Part shown: positions 11,803 through 24,886 of the stretch, one piece after another | How the letters are laid out: every line of letters begins with the position of its first letter | How positions within the stretch are numbered: the first letter of the stretch is position 1 | Source of the DNA: Silene latifolia | Taxonomy: Eukaryota; Streptophyta; Magnoliopsida; Caryophyllales; Caryophyllaceae | NCBI RefSeq assembly: GCF_048544455.1 | Contig: NC_133530.1 | Span: forward strand, 16,483,748 to 16,547,747 | Reading direction: 5' to 3' | DNA length: 64,000 nt | The notes under the pieces: generated by a model | Told to the model about the DNA's origin: nothing | The model's database searches: none | What the model saw: only the letters and a program-made list of their open reading frames with translations | Position numbers and translations under genes: made by a program

Positions 11803-13706
11803 TCTATATATATATACCTTAATGTTTACGCATTTAAATATATTAAAAAAAAATAAACTGGAATAATAAAATTATAAGACTACAGATATTATTAATATTC
11901 AATATTTAGTATAACAATTATACGTATTCCATCTTATATGTTAATGCAAATTGTACATTTTTTTTTTCGTCAAACAATTCAAAAATCTCTAGAAGAATAT
12001 TCATATATGTGGGTAATTACAATTACGAATTTATATTATTTATTTATCATTTAAACGTAATAGATTTATTTTATTACTTAGACTTTGCCTTTTACTTATA
12101 CTGGTTATATAGATTGTTTTTAAAATTTCTATTTACGATTTATGACCGTTTAAATTTACTTAGTTTAAAAACACAAATAAAAAAAAACTTATGTACATGA
12201 TAACTATGCGTAATTTTATTATTTAAGTTTTTTTTTTATTTTATTTTTTTTCGTTTCTTAATAAATCTGTTAAATTATGTATTAAATAGTTTTTTTTGGA
12301 TATTTTTAAAATAAATTACTGTCATACTGCTTCGGATATAAGAATTACGATTTTTTTTAAAAGGTTATATTTATAATTGACACTAACTTTGCACTGTATC
12401 ATAACGACATTTCTACTCTTTTTTTTATCCCCCTGCATATGAATACGTTTTATAGTCGTTATGCGCTTTCATTTATACTTTAATATTTACACAAAAAAAT
12501 TCCAAAACAAACTGATGTTGTCATCCAGCAACTATTAACTCTATAAATAAGTTTGTCATTTTATGTTATCTATAAAAGCTCTACATTGGTAGTCGTATTT
12601 TAAAAAACAACATGTCCTACCTTAGACAGAAAACGACTATTTTTTTCCTTAATAGAAATAATATTTTTTTTTTAATTTATATCAAGTTTTAGATTTACTT
12701 TGGTTCAAGCATTTTTACATTTTATTACTTCTTTTTAATGAAAAAAAAAATGAAAATATAACAATAGACGCTTCATTTTAAATATGCATACCCTTACAAA
12801 CTTAATATAAATATAAATACTTTAGTTTGTTTTTAAATTTTTCATATTTTTTTTTTGACAATGTCAATGTCATTTTTTTTTAAATTTTAAATAAATAAAA
12901 CACAAAATTATTTTTTTCGCTAATTTATTAAACGCATGCAGTTACACTTTAACGCTTACTCAAATTTAAATTTTTCGATACAGTCGTAATAAGAAATATT
13001 TAAAAATTCACATATTATATAGCGTTTTGCACACATTTTTTTTTTTTAAACAAATTCATAATTTCTTTCACAGAACAACTTTCTTAAATATAATAGAATT
13101 TTATATACTTCATCTAATGATGAATATTACGTTCAAAATGCCAATATAGGCAAAAGTAGATATTTTTTTATAACATTCTGTAATTTTTCATCTAATGATG
13201 AATATTGCCTTAGTAATGCCTATATAAGAGAAAAAAAAATATTTTTTTTAAAATTCTGTAATATATCCTTCATAAATGTTCTCTTTTTTTTTTTAAATAC
13301 GGTAACGGCCTACTTATATAGAAGTTATACATAAATCGTTTACGTATACTTCAATAATATTTTTTTTAAAAAAAAAAGATAAATTTTTTACTTTGTCTAA
13401 TATTTTTTGCAAAGTCTTTTACTTAACATTATACGTTTTACGTCTTAAATCTTTTTTCAACAATTTCGTTCTATTTCACATTTTTTAAATATTTTAAAAT
13501 TTTATATATCTAACTAACTAACATGTTATGTTTGTAGAATTGTATAGCCTAATAAACTCAACTCAAATTTGACTTTAAATTACTTTGTATAAAATTTAAA
13601 AAAAATAGGGATACAAACAAAAATTAACAATGTACAACTTTATTTGTAATGATTGATGCATTAGTATTATTTCAGTAATCACAAATCTCCTCAAGATCTA
13701 TACGAC
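11803..13706. other. AT-rich, gene-free stretch upstream of the Helitron Rep
   Basis: The stretch is very AT-rich with many T and A homopolymers. The open frame at 12009-12200 looks random. It may be the 5' non-coding part of the Helitron. A possible TC start follows the GGATCTTGCC end at 11802, but Helitron ends are too short to call here. No RNA gene is seen. Confidence 0.5.
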
Positions 13707-15977
13707 ATGAATCTATTGAAGCACATCGCTTCGTGCTCCCGTACAAATCATCCTCAAAAAAAAAGTCGCTCGCTTTCTTCAGCTACTTCTCCAAAGGGTA
13801 AAAAATTTTACCTGTAAATATATATAGCTTTTTCGTTTCTGCCAATATTTTAAGTATTTTTCAGACAAATTACACATTGCACATGTAATTTTATTTAAAT
13901 GTTTTTAATACTTTTAAAGGTTTTCCAAATCCCCCGGATCATCCATGCGTTCTTCCTTTGCCTTCATTATGTACCCACTGCGGCGCTAAACTTTTCAAAA
14001 ATGAATCAAAAAACTTTTGTTGCTGCCAAGGGGACATATGTCTTGCTCAAAATTTGATGCCAACTGATCTCCGCATGTTATTCCTATCAAACGATGCAGC
14101 GTCACAGAATTTCAGAAAATATATTATGTTGTACAATAGCTCTTTCGCTTTTACATCCTTTGGAGTTAAAAAAGACCGCGAACTTGCGCAGAGAAATCGC
14201 GGAATCTATACATTTAGAGTACAAGGTCAAGTATATCATTTCATTAATGATATCCTGCCAAATGAACGACGGCCTAGATACATACAGTTGTATTTCTTAG
14301 ATACAAACCAAGAATTATGGCAAAGACTCCAAATTTCTTCAGATATTGAGCAGAATGTTGTACGTATTTTAATGAGAATCATGGCTCTTAATCCCTACAC
14401 GCAATTTTTTAGATCAGTAAGGGACGTTGGTATAGCCGAAGAAAGTAAAATTGTAATAAAATCAGATCCGATGCAAGATCAAAGAACTCACAACGCTCCT
14501 ACGGCATCGCAAGTTGCTGCCATTTGGATTGACGATGAAGAGTCGTCAGAACCTCCTCGACATGACATCGTCATATATGCAACTTCTGGAACAAGCCACA
14601 GAATATTACACTACTACGGTTGTTATGACCCTTTACAGTATCCCCTTTTATTTCCTTTCGGAGAAACAGGATGGCATAGACGTATCTAGCGAGTTAGCAG
14701 CAACCCCAGACGTCGTCCTGATCCCCCAACTTTTCCAATAAATGAAGTCCTTATACAAACTGCGGAAGATTTACTTGATAACGAAGAACAAGGTTTGTGC
14801 TTTCATATCTATTTTCTGTGTTTCTACATTAATGCTGAGGCTACAACGTATTTTTACTTACAGTTGCAGGTACCTCTGAATCGGATAAAAAAGTATCATG
14901 TAGAGAGTACTACTGCTATCACTTACAAATTCGTCCAACAAACTCTTCAATATTATTAAGAAGTGGACGACTTCTTCAACAGTATATAATAGATATGTAT
15001 ATCAAAATCGAGACAACTCGACTTGATTACATAAGAAATAATCAAAATGTGATTCGCGCTGATTTATACCAAGGTGTTATCGACAGCTACGCTGCTGGTC
15101 AAACACGTGGTGGTAACATTGGTACGTGTTTTATACTGCCCGCGAGCTTCATCGGTTGTGATCGTGACTTCCGGCGCCGTTATCTTTGTTCAATGTCGGT
15201 TGTACAACGTTATGGAAAACCGGATATATTCCTAACCATTACGTGCAACCCGCGTTGGCCCGAAATTGAACAAGAATTGTCCCCTTTTGAGGAATCACAG
15301 AATAGACCTGATCTTCTCTCTCGAATTTTCCGATCAAAGCTTATTGAGTTAAAGAAAGACATCTATGTACGTAAGATATTTGGTAATGTTGCAGGTTACG
15401 TTTATGTTGTGGAATTTCAGAAAAGAGGTCTACCTCATGCACATTTCCTAATCATTTTGGATTCCGATAGTAAAATACGTACACCTGATCAATATGATCA
15501 ATTCGTTTCTGCCGAACTGCCTGATGCTGCTGATAATCCTCACCTATTTTCTGCGGTCGTTCGTCACATGATGCATGGTCCATTTGGAGAAGACAATCCT
15601 ACAAATCCGTGCATGAAAAATGTTCATTGTAAAAACCATTATCCTCGTGAATTTGCGGATACAACTACCTGCGGTCGCAATTCATATCCCATGTATCGGC
15701 GAAGGCGTACAAGTGTTCGTGTAACTGTTCGTGGATCCCAACTTAACAATCGATGGGTTGTTTCTTACAATCCGTATTTGTTAGCGAAGTACGACTGCCA
15801 TCTAAACGTGGAGATATGTTCAACAATTAAAGCAGTAAAGTATATGTACAAGTACGTATACAAGGGACACGATCGCATATCATTTGCTGTAACTGATCCT
15901 AGAGAACAGTTATCTTTTGATGAGATCACAGCCTACCAGTCTGCTCGATGGATATCACCACCAGAGGCAGCATGGAG
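13707..15977 (+). pseudogene. Helitron Rep (HUH endonuclease) half, helicase missing
   Basis: Three exons read as one Helitron Rep protein: 13707-13797, 13920-14792 and 14870-15977. Introns of 122 and 77 bp have GT-AG ends and keep the frame. Exon 1 supplies an ATG, and exon 2 carries a Cys-rich start (LCTHCGAKLF, CCCQGDICL). Exon 3 holds the HUH motif in FQKRGLPHAHFLI and the paired tyrosines in VKYMYKYVYKG. An in-frame TAG lies at 14687-14689 after GWHRRI; relatives continue through this point. The coding sequence ends at a GT donor after PPEAAW, and the usual Pif1-type helicase exons are absent. Rep nicks and transfers DNA strands in rolling-circle transposition. This copy cannot encode a full RepHel. 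Confidence 0.88.
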
Positions 15978-16123
15978 GTACACTACCATTAACATTTTAA
16001 TTATATTTCTCAATTTTCCTTCCTCATTAGTCACATGTCTCACCTCCATTACACCTCTCTTTTGTTATTTTGTGGTTGAAAATTCATATTTTTATTTTAT
16101 AAAAGCATTTTTGTGCACAAATT

Positions 16124-16329
16124 CTCACTTGTGACGGATAATATCCGTCACAACCTTGTGACGGATAATATCCGTCACAACCTTGTGACGGATCAAATAA
16201 AAGTCACTTATAAAGATAAAAACAAGCCTTTTGTAATTCCCTGGGCACCTTTACTTTTGCCTTTTTTAACAATGTGAGTGATATTTGACCCGTCACAATT
16301 TTGTGACGGATATCTCCGTCACAAGAGAG
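16124..16329. mobile_element. MITE with TTGTGACGG inverted repeats
   Basis: The ends are CTCACTTGTGACGG and, on the other strand, CTCTCTTGTGACGG. Nearby internal copies of TTGTGACGGATAATATCCG make local hairpins. Length is 206 bp. A target duplication could not be fixed. It separates the end of the Helitron Rep from the truncated host exon. Confidence 0.7.
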
Positions 16330-16439
16330 ACTGTTATTTTTTGTGTACCCCACAAGCGCAATTGGGCAAAAAAGGTCTCCACCGGAGCAGAAGGGTCATC
16401 TGCACGTTTAGCCTTGAAGTTGTAATGAAAAAGTGCACC

Positions 16440-16649
16440 TGTGAAGATGATGAAGATCATCATCACCATTGTTGTAGAACTAGAAATATCTAGAGAGAGA
16501 ACAATCAGAGTAAATAGAAATGTGTGAGTTTGTTATATTTCTATTAACTTACTTTACAGTGTAACAGAATTCTGTTTATATACAAACTAACTATGGTTAG
16601 ATGTAACTAACTCATATATGGTTAACTAACCAACTTGACTATCTTAATA
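16440..16649 (-). repeat. Copia 1 LTR (3' LTR on the minus strand)
   Basis: 210 bp, bounded by the GCACC target duplication on the left and by the polypurine tract (read CTCCCCCTTCAAG on the plus strand) on the right. Confidence 0.93.
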
Positions 16650-19600
16650 CTCCCCCTTCAAGTTGGACTATCTTCTTTATATCAACACTCCCCCTTCAAG
16701 CTGTGCTTGGTGGAAGAAATTTCATTCCTAATTTGTCAGCAAGGAAATGATGTTGCTGTGTGCCCAACGGTTTGGTCATCAAATCAGCAATTTGCATATT
16801 AGACTGAACATGTTTTGTTGCTAAGAAACCTTCCTGCAACTTATCTCGTACATAATGACAATCAATGTCAAGATGTTTTGTCCTCTCATGAAACATTGGA
16901 TTCCTTGCTATGTGTTCAGCAGCTATGTTGTCACAGAATAGATCAATAGGCTGCTGTATTTTCACTCCCAAATCTGCAAGTAGCCTTTCCAATCAAACCA
17001 TTTCACTAGTGGTATATGACATACATCTGTACTCTGCCTCCGTGGAACTTTTGCTGACTGTCTTTTGCTTTTTAGTCTTCCAAGAGATCAAAGAGTTTCC
17101 AAGGAAGATGCAGTACCCACTAAGTGACCTAGAACTATAAGCGCATGTTCCCCAGTCTGCATCACTGTAGGCTTTGAGCTGTAAATTGCTTGTGGCAGGG
17201 TAAAAAAGACCTGCATTAACAGTGTGTCTAAGATACCTGACCACATGAACCGCAGCCTGCATATGAGGCTTTCTTGGTTGAGTCAGAAATTGACTCAGGT
17301 GTTGGACAACATATGATATGTCTGGCCTGCTCAGATTGAGATATAACAATTTCCCTATCAACTTCCTATATGATTCAGGCTCTGGTAATAGATCTCCTTG
17401 ATCTGTACTGAGTTTCAATCCTTTTGGTAGAGGAAATCCTACTGGTGTACAGTCTTCCATCCCTAAATCCTTGATAATATCTAAGGCATACTTTCTTTGA
17501 TTGATGGTAATCCCTGATTCATTTCTTGCAACCTCTAACCCTAAGAAGTATCTCAGCAAACCCAAATCTTTGATAGTAAAAGTGGCATCCAGGCCTTCCT
17601 TCACTACTTTAATCTCTTCTTGATTATCTCCAGTCAATAGAACATCATCAACATATACAAGAGCTACGAGGAAAGAGCAGCTAGCTTTATGAACTCTTGT
17701 AAAAAGTGAGTAATCGTGTTTAGACTGAACAAAACCTAAGCTCAATAGGTATTTAGTGAGTTCAAGATTCCATTGCCTTGATGCTTGCTTTAGACCATAT
17801 AAGGACCTTTGTAATTTGCAAACCTGTCCTGGATATTGAACCTTATACCCTTGAGGTGGAAGCATATAAACCTCCTCATCTAGATATCCATGCAAAAATG
17901 CATTGTTGATATCCAATTGATGCAATTACCACCCTTTGGCAGATGCCAATGCAATGAGAGTCCTGACAGTAGCTAGTTTTGCTACTGGAGAAAAAGTGTG
18001 TAGGTAATCTTTGCCCTTGATTTGGTTGTAACCTTTAGCTACCAACCTTGCTTTAAATCTCTCTATGGATCCATCTGCCCTATGCTTGACCTTGTAAACC
18101 CATTTGGATCCTATGGCCTTCTTCCCTTGGGGCAAATCAGTAAGAATCCATGTCTGATTAGACTCAAGAGCATCTATTTCCTTTTGCATTGCATCCAACC
18201 ATCTGTCATCTTGAGCAGCTTGACTAAAATCAGCTGGTTCATGTTCAGAAAGAACATTGAACAAGGAAGACAAATAAGGAGGATCAAACATGGGAAGTTC
18301 GTCCAAAATACTAGCATGTAAACTAGTATGAGACTTCTTTGGCTTAGGAATCCTTTTATTTAAAGGACAATGATACCCTGCTAATCTAGTAGAAGGATGT
18401 CGTATTCTGTCAGACTTCCTGATAGCATCAGAATCAGTATGTAGCTGACCTTGCTCAGGTGTAGTAGGGAGATCAGAAATAAACTGATCTTGATGTATAT
18501 TAGGAGGATCAGTAAGTAACTGAGTATCATCAGAGTATAACTGATCAAAAGGAGTAGGAGAAGCACCCGTGATGGTGTCTGCAATATCTCCAGAATTTGG
18601 TATGTCCATATTTGTGTTGGCAGTCTCCAGAATTTGTTCAGGCCAAATATCAGTTAGGTGAAGCTGTTTGTTTGTTGGGCTAGATTTGTGATGCATTGTT
18701 TGCTTGTGAGACTCAGATGTGGGACTAATTAAAGGTGTAAAGGACACAGACATGGTTAAATCATCATGTGTAGTGGATTGTCTATATGGGAAGATATGTT
18801 CTTTAAAAATTACATCTCTACTAGTAAAGATAATATGTTTATCAAGATCATATAGCTTGTAACCCTTCTTCCCAAAAGGATAACCCAAAAAAATGCATTT
18901 TCTTGCCCTATAACCTAACTTGTCTCTCAGTCTGGTTGGCACAGTGGCAAAACATAGTGAACCAAAAACCTTCAACTCATCATACTTTGGCAAAACTTTA
19001 AACAAAACTTCATGAGGTGTTTTCCATTTCAGCATAGCAACATGCATTTTATTTATTAAGTAGGTTGCAGTAAGTAAACAATCCCCCCAGAATTTAATTG
19101 GCAAGTTAGATTGTATCATTAAAGCTCTAGCAGTGTCAAGTAAGTGTCTATGTTTACGTTCTACCCGTCCATTTTGTTGTGGTACATCAGGTATACTGTT
19201 TTGGTGTAAGATACCCCTGTCTTTGAACATTTGATGACAAGGTCCTTGTATAAATTCTGTGCCATTGTCAGTTCTGATTATTTTTACTTTTCCTTGAAAG
19301 TGAGTTTCTATATGAATCAAGAAATCTTTAATGAGAAAAGGAACTTGTTGCTTATTTTGTATAAGGTATGTCCAGGTTGCCCTGGAGTGATCATCTAGGA
19401 TAGTTAGAAAAGATTTAGCTCCTGTTATAGTAGGTATTCTATATGGTCCCCATACATCCATATGAATTAATTCAAAACAATGTGCAGCATGTGATAAACT
19501 TCTATGAAAAGGAAGAGCATGATGCTTGGAAAGTATGCAAACTTGGCAATCAAAACTGTCATGATTACAAAAACGAAATCCTGGTACATGTTTCATCTTG

Positions 19601-21898
19601 TCAACAGAAGTATGACCAAGTCTCTTATGTAGAAGAAATACATCAGTGTCTTGCTTACAACTGTTAGACTGAACATGTTTATTTAAGACTAGATTTGGGT
19701 GAATGGTAGTAAGTCTTCTAGGTGACAATCCCCCTGAGATTCTGTAAAGACCAGCATATTTTCTCCCCTTAGCTAACACCTTTTTACTGGAAAGGTCCTG
19801 AAACCAGCATTCATTAGGGAAGAAAATTACTGTCATATTAGTATGTTGCAGCAAAGTGCCAACAGATAAAAGGTTTTGTGTAAAACCAGGTACAATAAAA
19901 ACATTATGCAGAATGATATGCTCAGTCAATTGTATTTTACCAGTTTTATGCACAAGTTTGGTAGTACCATCTGGTAAAGAAACCAAAATAGGTCTATCTA
20001 AGTCACAGATGTCATGCAATAATGTTAGGTTAGCAGTCATGTGGTCAGAGGCACCAGTGTCTATAATCCAACTAGAAGCATGTATTAAATCTGTAACAGC
20101 ATAGACATGAGATGAAAAATCAGAGGGAGATAGATCAGATGTACCTGAAAAATTCATGGATTGAGTATTATTTGCTTTGCTTGTAGAAGTACCAGCAGCA
20201 GATGTGCCAGAAGGTGGATACTTCTGAGAAATATTCCTGAGTACCCTGTCAGTAATGGTGTCAACCAGTCCAGTGACCAGCTCTTCATTTTGCCCGGATA
20301 ATGAAGAAGAATTCCCAGTTAAAGGTGTCATGTCTGTCTCATAGTACTCATCATCATCATCATCATAGAAGGATGCATCAGCATTGTTTGCTCTTCTATT
20401 GTATCCACCTCGACCCCTGCCTCCTCTGTGGTTAGAGTAACCTCCTCGTGCTGCCTTCTTTTGAGCTGCTAGAAATTTCTTCAATTTGTAGCAGTGTTCA
20501 CGAATGTGACCAAGGATACCACAGAAAGTGCAGGTCTGCAACTGAAAACAATCCTCTACAAGATGGCCCTTCTTTTTGCAATGAGAGCAAACCTTCTTGA
20601 CCTTATCTTCGCCATCCTCAAGTCTAGGTTTCTTAGATGAGGATTCAGAATAATCATCTTTGGCAGAATGAGTCTTAAAACCAGCATAAGCATTGGCTTC
20701 AGGCACAAGTTCAGTGGAGTCAACAATTTGCTTCTGTTTGTCGACCTTTTGCAGGAGTCCTAAGACTTTGTTGAGAGTAGGCAAGGCATCCATGGTCAAG
20801 ACATGTGACCTAACATTATCATAAGAGTTGTTAAGACCCATCAAGAGCTGAATTAGTTTCCCTTGTGCCTCCCTATCAAGCAACCTCTTAAGCAAATGGC
20901 AAGAACAGTTAGCTAAAACACCACAAGTGCACAAAGGAATCGGGTCCAAATCATCTATCTCTTCCCAAGTACGCTTCAAACTACCATAGTAGTCAATCAG
21001 AGGCAAATTTTCCTGAGAAATTGCATTCAAATCCTTCTTTAACTGATACAACTCCATACTGTTCACCTGTCCATACCGCTCAACTAACTCACCCCATAGC
21101 TCCTGAGAATGACTGACATACATCATGTTCTCCTTGATCTTCTTATGAAGGGAATTGAGTATCCATTTGAGAACAAGAAGATCACAGCGACGCCATTTCC
21201 TATAGTTCTTATCAGTGGAAGACGGTTGAGGACAAGTACCAGTAACAAATCCTTCCTTATTTTTTGACGTTAAAGCCATCAGAACATCCTTCTTCCATAA
21301 CAAGAAACCAGTTCCATCAAAAGGAACATCCACAAGACGCTGATTATGACTATCATTCGCGGAGACGTAAAGAGGATCATCATAAGCATCATAGGAATCA
21401 GTAGAATCAGGTGTATGCGGTGGTGAATCAGGCATTTTGAAGAAATAATACGATGATTTTGTTGATTTTTTTTGTTTTGGAAGGAAAAATGAAACAAAAA
21501 ACAAACAATTGAAGAACAAAATGTATGGTTTTGATGTATATGGAGCTGAATCAAGCAAAGAAATGAGAATTTCAAAGTAAAAAAAAACACAGAAATCACT
21601 CAAAAACAAACAAAAGAACAAGAAATTAAAGAAGAAATCAAACAAATCGTCATCGAAGAACAGAGAATGAAGAATGATCGAAGAAACAGCTGGATTTACA
21701 GAAAAATGATGAAATGAACATCAATTGAAAGAAACTCATAGCAGAATCGCGGAAGCAAAACAATGTCAAGATGTTGATTCAATCGAAGGTACAATTGAGA
21801 GAGCAATTGAAAAAAAACCTGTGAAATAGGAGAATTGAATCACGTAAGATCGTAGAATTGAAAGCGTTAAGATCGAAAAACTATGGCGCTTGATACCA

Positions 21899-22108
21899 TG
21901 TGAAGATGATGAAGATCATCATCACCATTGTTGTAGAACTAGAAATATCTAGAGAGAGAACAATCAGAGTAAATAAAAATGTGTGAGTTTGTTATATTTC
22001 TATTAACTTACTTTACAGTGTAACAGAATTCTGTTTATATACAAACTAACTATGGTTAGATGTAACTAACTCATATATGGTTAACTAACCAACTTGACTA
22101 TCTTAATA
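21899..22108 (-). repeat. Copia 1 LTR (5' LTR on the minus strand)
   Basis: 210 bp, bounded by the primer-binding site on the left and by GCACC on the right. One base differs from the partner LTR. Confidence 0.93.
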
Positions 22109-22316
22109 GCACCATTCATGATAGTCGCCCCTTCATAGAAACCAAGCCTGACAAGCATAAAGTTGTGACCCTATCAAATTAATGACACATGATTAAAATA
22201 TGCAAGGTGAAAGCAATTCACAGTTAATGTATACAACATAAATCAGTAAAACGCAAACCTGTTCACGCAGGTATGATAAGGCTGCAGTTGCAAATTCGCG
22301 TGACAAACGTTCAACT

Positions 22317-22540
22317 TATGAATTGTAGTGAAATCAGATCATGGTAGTTAAGCTGTAACAATGATGATGAATATAAGAGAGATGAGAGAAAGAAGAAGAA
22401 GGAAAAGTAATCTGAATATTCTGAATTAATTCTCAATGTATTACAGCGTTGGGGTATATATACTAGTTTGTTAGGTGAAGTATAATTAAGTTAGTTATGC
22501 CTAACTAACTTCCTAACAGACTCAGACTCAATATTCCACA
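22317..22540 (-). repeat. Copia 2 LTR (3' LTR on the minus strand)
   Basis: 224 bp between the CAACT duplication and the purine tract (TCCCCCCCTC on the plus strand). Confidence 0.92.
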
Positions 22541-23047
22541 TCCCCCCCTCAAGATGGAAAATCTTGATACAACTTGAGTCCTAGCTTTGCAGTAAAGAAA
22601 TGATGTTCTTGTTTGCCAAGTGCTTTTGTCATCACATCTGCAAGTTGTAAACCTGTCCTGACATGCTTAGTGTAGAGAAACCCTTCCAATTGCTTGTCTC
22701 TAACAAAGTGACAGTCTATGTTGAGGTGTTTAGTTCTTTCATGGAAGACGGGGTTTAATGCAATGTGTTGAGCAGCTTTGTTGTCACAATATAAAGGAAT
22801 GGGAAGCTTGATGTCAACCCTGAAATCTTTGAGTAATCCAACCAACCACACTAGTTCACTGGTTGTATAGGACATGCTTCTGTATTCGGCTTCAGCAGAG
22901 CTCTTGCTAACCGTGACCTGCTTCTTAGTTTTCCAAGAGACTAAGGAATTCCCTAAGAAAATGCAGTAACCGCTTAAAGACCTGCAACTAGACACACATG
23001 AACCCCAATCTGCATCACTGTATGCTTGCAAACTAAGGGAGGCAGTA

Positions 23048-24886
23048 CACTACTACAGATACAGGCTATAACAACGGTCAAAAACCGTTGTTATATAAAA
23101 AAGCGGACGTTGTTAAAGCGTCCGTTGTAGAAGGTTTTAACAACGGTTAGTTTTCTTACGGAAACCGTTGTTAAAACTATTAACAACGGTTTTAAATATA
23201 AAAACCCGTTGTGGAAAGTGTGACTCAATTTTGGGGGGAAAGTTATAACAACGGGTTTTAATATACAAAACCGTTGTTATAACTAAAGACAACGGGTTGT
23301 TTGTAAATAACCGTTGTTGTTTGTTCTTAAAAAATAAAAAAAAATTAAATTAAATATTACTAGCTATAAATATTAAAGCATCCTTTACCAACATATTAAA
23401 GCATCCTTTACTAACATTCATTAATTGAAACAACATGGCAATGAACCCTAATTTTATCAACAACGAAGAATGGCTTACACAAACGATTGAAGATGATGGG
23501 AAGGTTCTCAGGGCTTTCCGATCAACACCCATTAATCAAAGCATCCCTTGAACATCAACGGAATTATTGGATTAAGAGGCGTGAAGCGAGTCCGCTTGTC
23601 AACAAAGCCTCATCATCATCATCATCTTCATACCCTAGTCGACTGTTACTCGCAACTTGGTGCGGCCAGAGATATGTTGAGTTGTACTCTTCCAACCTTA
23701 TCTCCACATGCAAGTCGTGTCCTTGCATATATTCAATCTGTTATTGCAAAATATGAAGCCAATGACCCGGAAGTTAGCGGTATACCAGAGTGGCGTGATT
23801 GGTGGCGGGTTGAGAAGCGCTTTTTACGCTTAACCGAGGTTGTTCCGGCTTATTATACATCTTTTGATTTCGATAATTCTTTGTAATGTATTTGGTTTAA
23901 AATTAAATGAAATGATCATTTTGAAAGTGTTGAGTTATGCTTGTTTGATTTGCTTCCATTTTTTCAACTCCATAGATCTATCAGTCATCATCAAGATCGA
24001 TTATGGCACAACTTCCTAACATATATGGCACAACTTCGTAACATATATATTAATTAAAAAACAACTCAACCCACACATTAGTATAAATACATTGCATTAT
24101 CTCAACTAACATGCATTTCCATTATCTCAATATATTCTCCAAACCCTAACTGCTAAAACATGCTCGATCCGTACTGAAGGACGCCAAAGAAGATGGAAAT
24201 GAAATAATTAGAAACACATACATGGAAATGAAATAATTAGCAAAAATTTGAACGGAACCTAATGGTCGATAAAAACACATACATTGAAATGAAATAATTA
24301 GAACAATAAAATAATGACGATGAAACAAACCTGATAATTACAGAACGTACGTAAAGAGACGATGAAATCAACAAATGTGGCGAGAAGATAAAGCGACGAT
24401 GAGAAAGAGAGAAAGAGACGATGAGAAAGTGTGTGTTTTGTGTTTGTGTTTTGTGTTTGTGTTTGGCTGCTGCTGGGTTTGTGTTTGTGTATTAAGGTTT
24501 GTGTTTTGTGGCTGCAGCAGACTTGTGTTTGTGTGGTTTATAGTATGGAAGGTATTGACAACGGTTATTAAACAACAACCGTTGTGAAATATGTTTTGAC
24601 AACGGTTATAAAAAACACCCGTTGTTAAATAATTTTTAACAACGGGTTTCAAAAATAACCGTTGTGATTACTTTTCACTAACTTTGCGCCAATTTTGCGC
24701 CAAATTATTAACAACGGTTGTGCATGGGTGACCCGTTGTTAAAACCAATAACAACGGTTTGTATAACCATACCCGTTGTAATTTAGTTTAGTAAAATTCG
24801 CGCCATACATTCTACAACGTCTATTGTGATTTTCGTGAATAATCGTTGTTAAAGGGGCGTTGTAGTTGCCTGGATTTGTAGTAGTG
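23048..24886. mobile_element. Non-autonomous CACTA (CMC/EnSpm) element inside Copia 2
   Basis: The element starts CACTACTACAGATACAGGC and ends, on the other strand, CACTACTACAAATCCAGGC. It has the 3-bp target duplication GTA at 23045-23047 and 24887-24889. Both subterminal regions are packed with inverted copies of ACAACGG and CCGTTGT motifs, which should fold into long hairpins. No transposase is visible in 1.84 kb. The middle carries small open frames near 23435-23886, one ending EWRDWWRVEKRFL and VVPAYYTSFDFDN, which may be a remnant of a captured or element-encoded gene. It splits the RNase H part of Copia 2. Confidence 0.9.

Larger units (their letters stand above)
16440..22108 (-). mobile_element. 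Ty1/Copia LTR retrotransposon 1, nearly whole, young
   Basis: Two 210-bp LTRs with one visible difference flank an internal region, and the 5-bp target duplication GCACC lies at 16435-16439 and 22109-22113. A primer-binding site complementary to initiator tRNA-Met (TGGTATCAAGCGCC) lies just inside the right LTR, and a purine tract just inside the left one. The coding region, about 16690-21435, reads in Copia order: gag with two zinc knuckles (CSHCKKKGHLVEDC, CTFCGILGHIREHC), protease (IDTGASDHMT), integrase (HMDVWGPY, RTDNGTEF), reverse transcriptase (YVDDVLLTG) and RNase H. It is lightly broken, with about two breaks. LTR identity suggests well under one million years, assuming usual plant rates. 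Confidence 0.93.

Noticed and set aside
12009-12200. Open frame of 63 residues in the AT-rich stretch
   Set aside because: Composition (Tyr, Leu, Phe, Ile) is what random AT-rich sequence gives; no start context or homology cue.
16278-16493. Open frame of 71 residues on the plus strand
   Set aside because: It crosses a MITE end, a host exon in antisense and a retrotransposon LTR, so it is chance.
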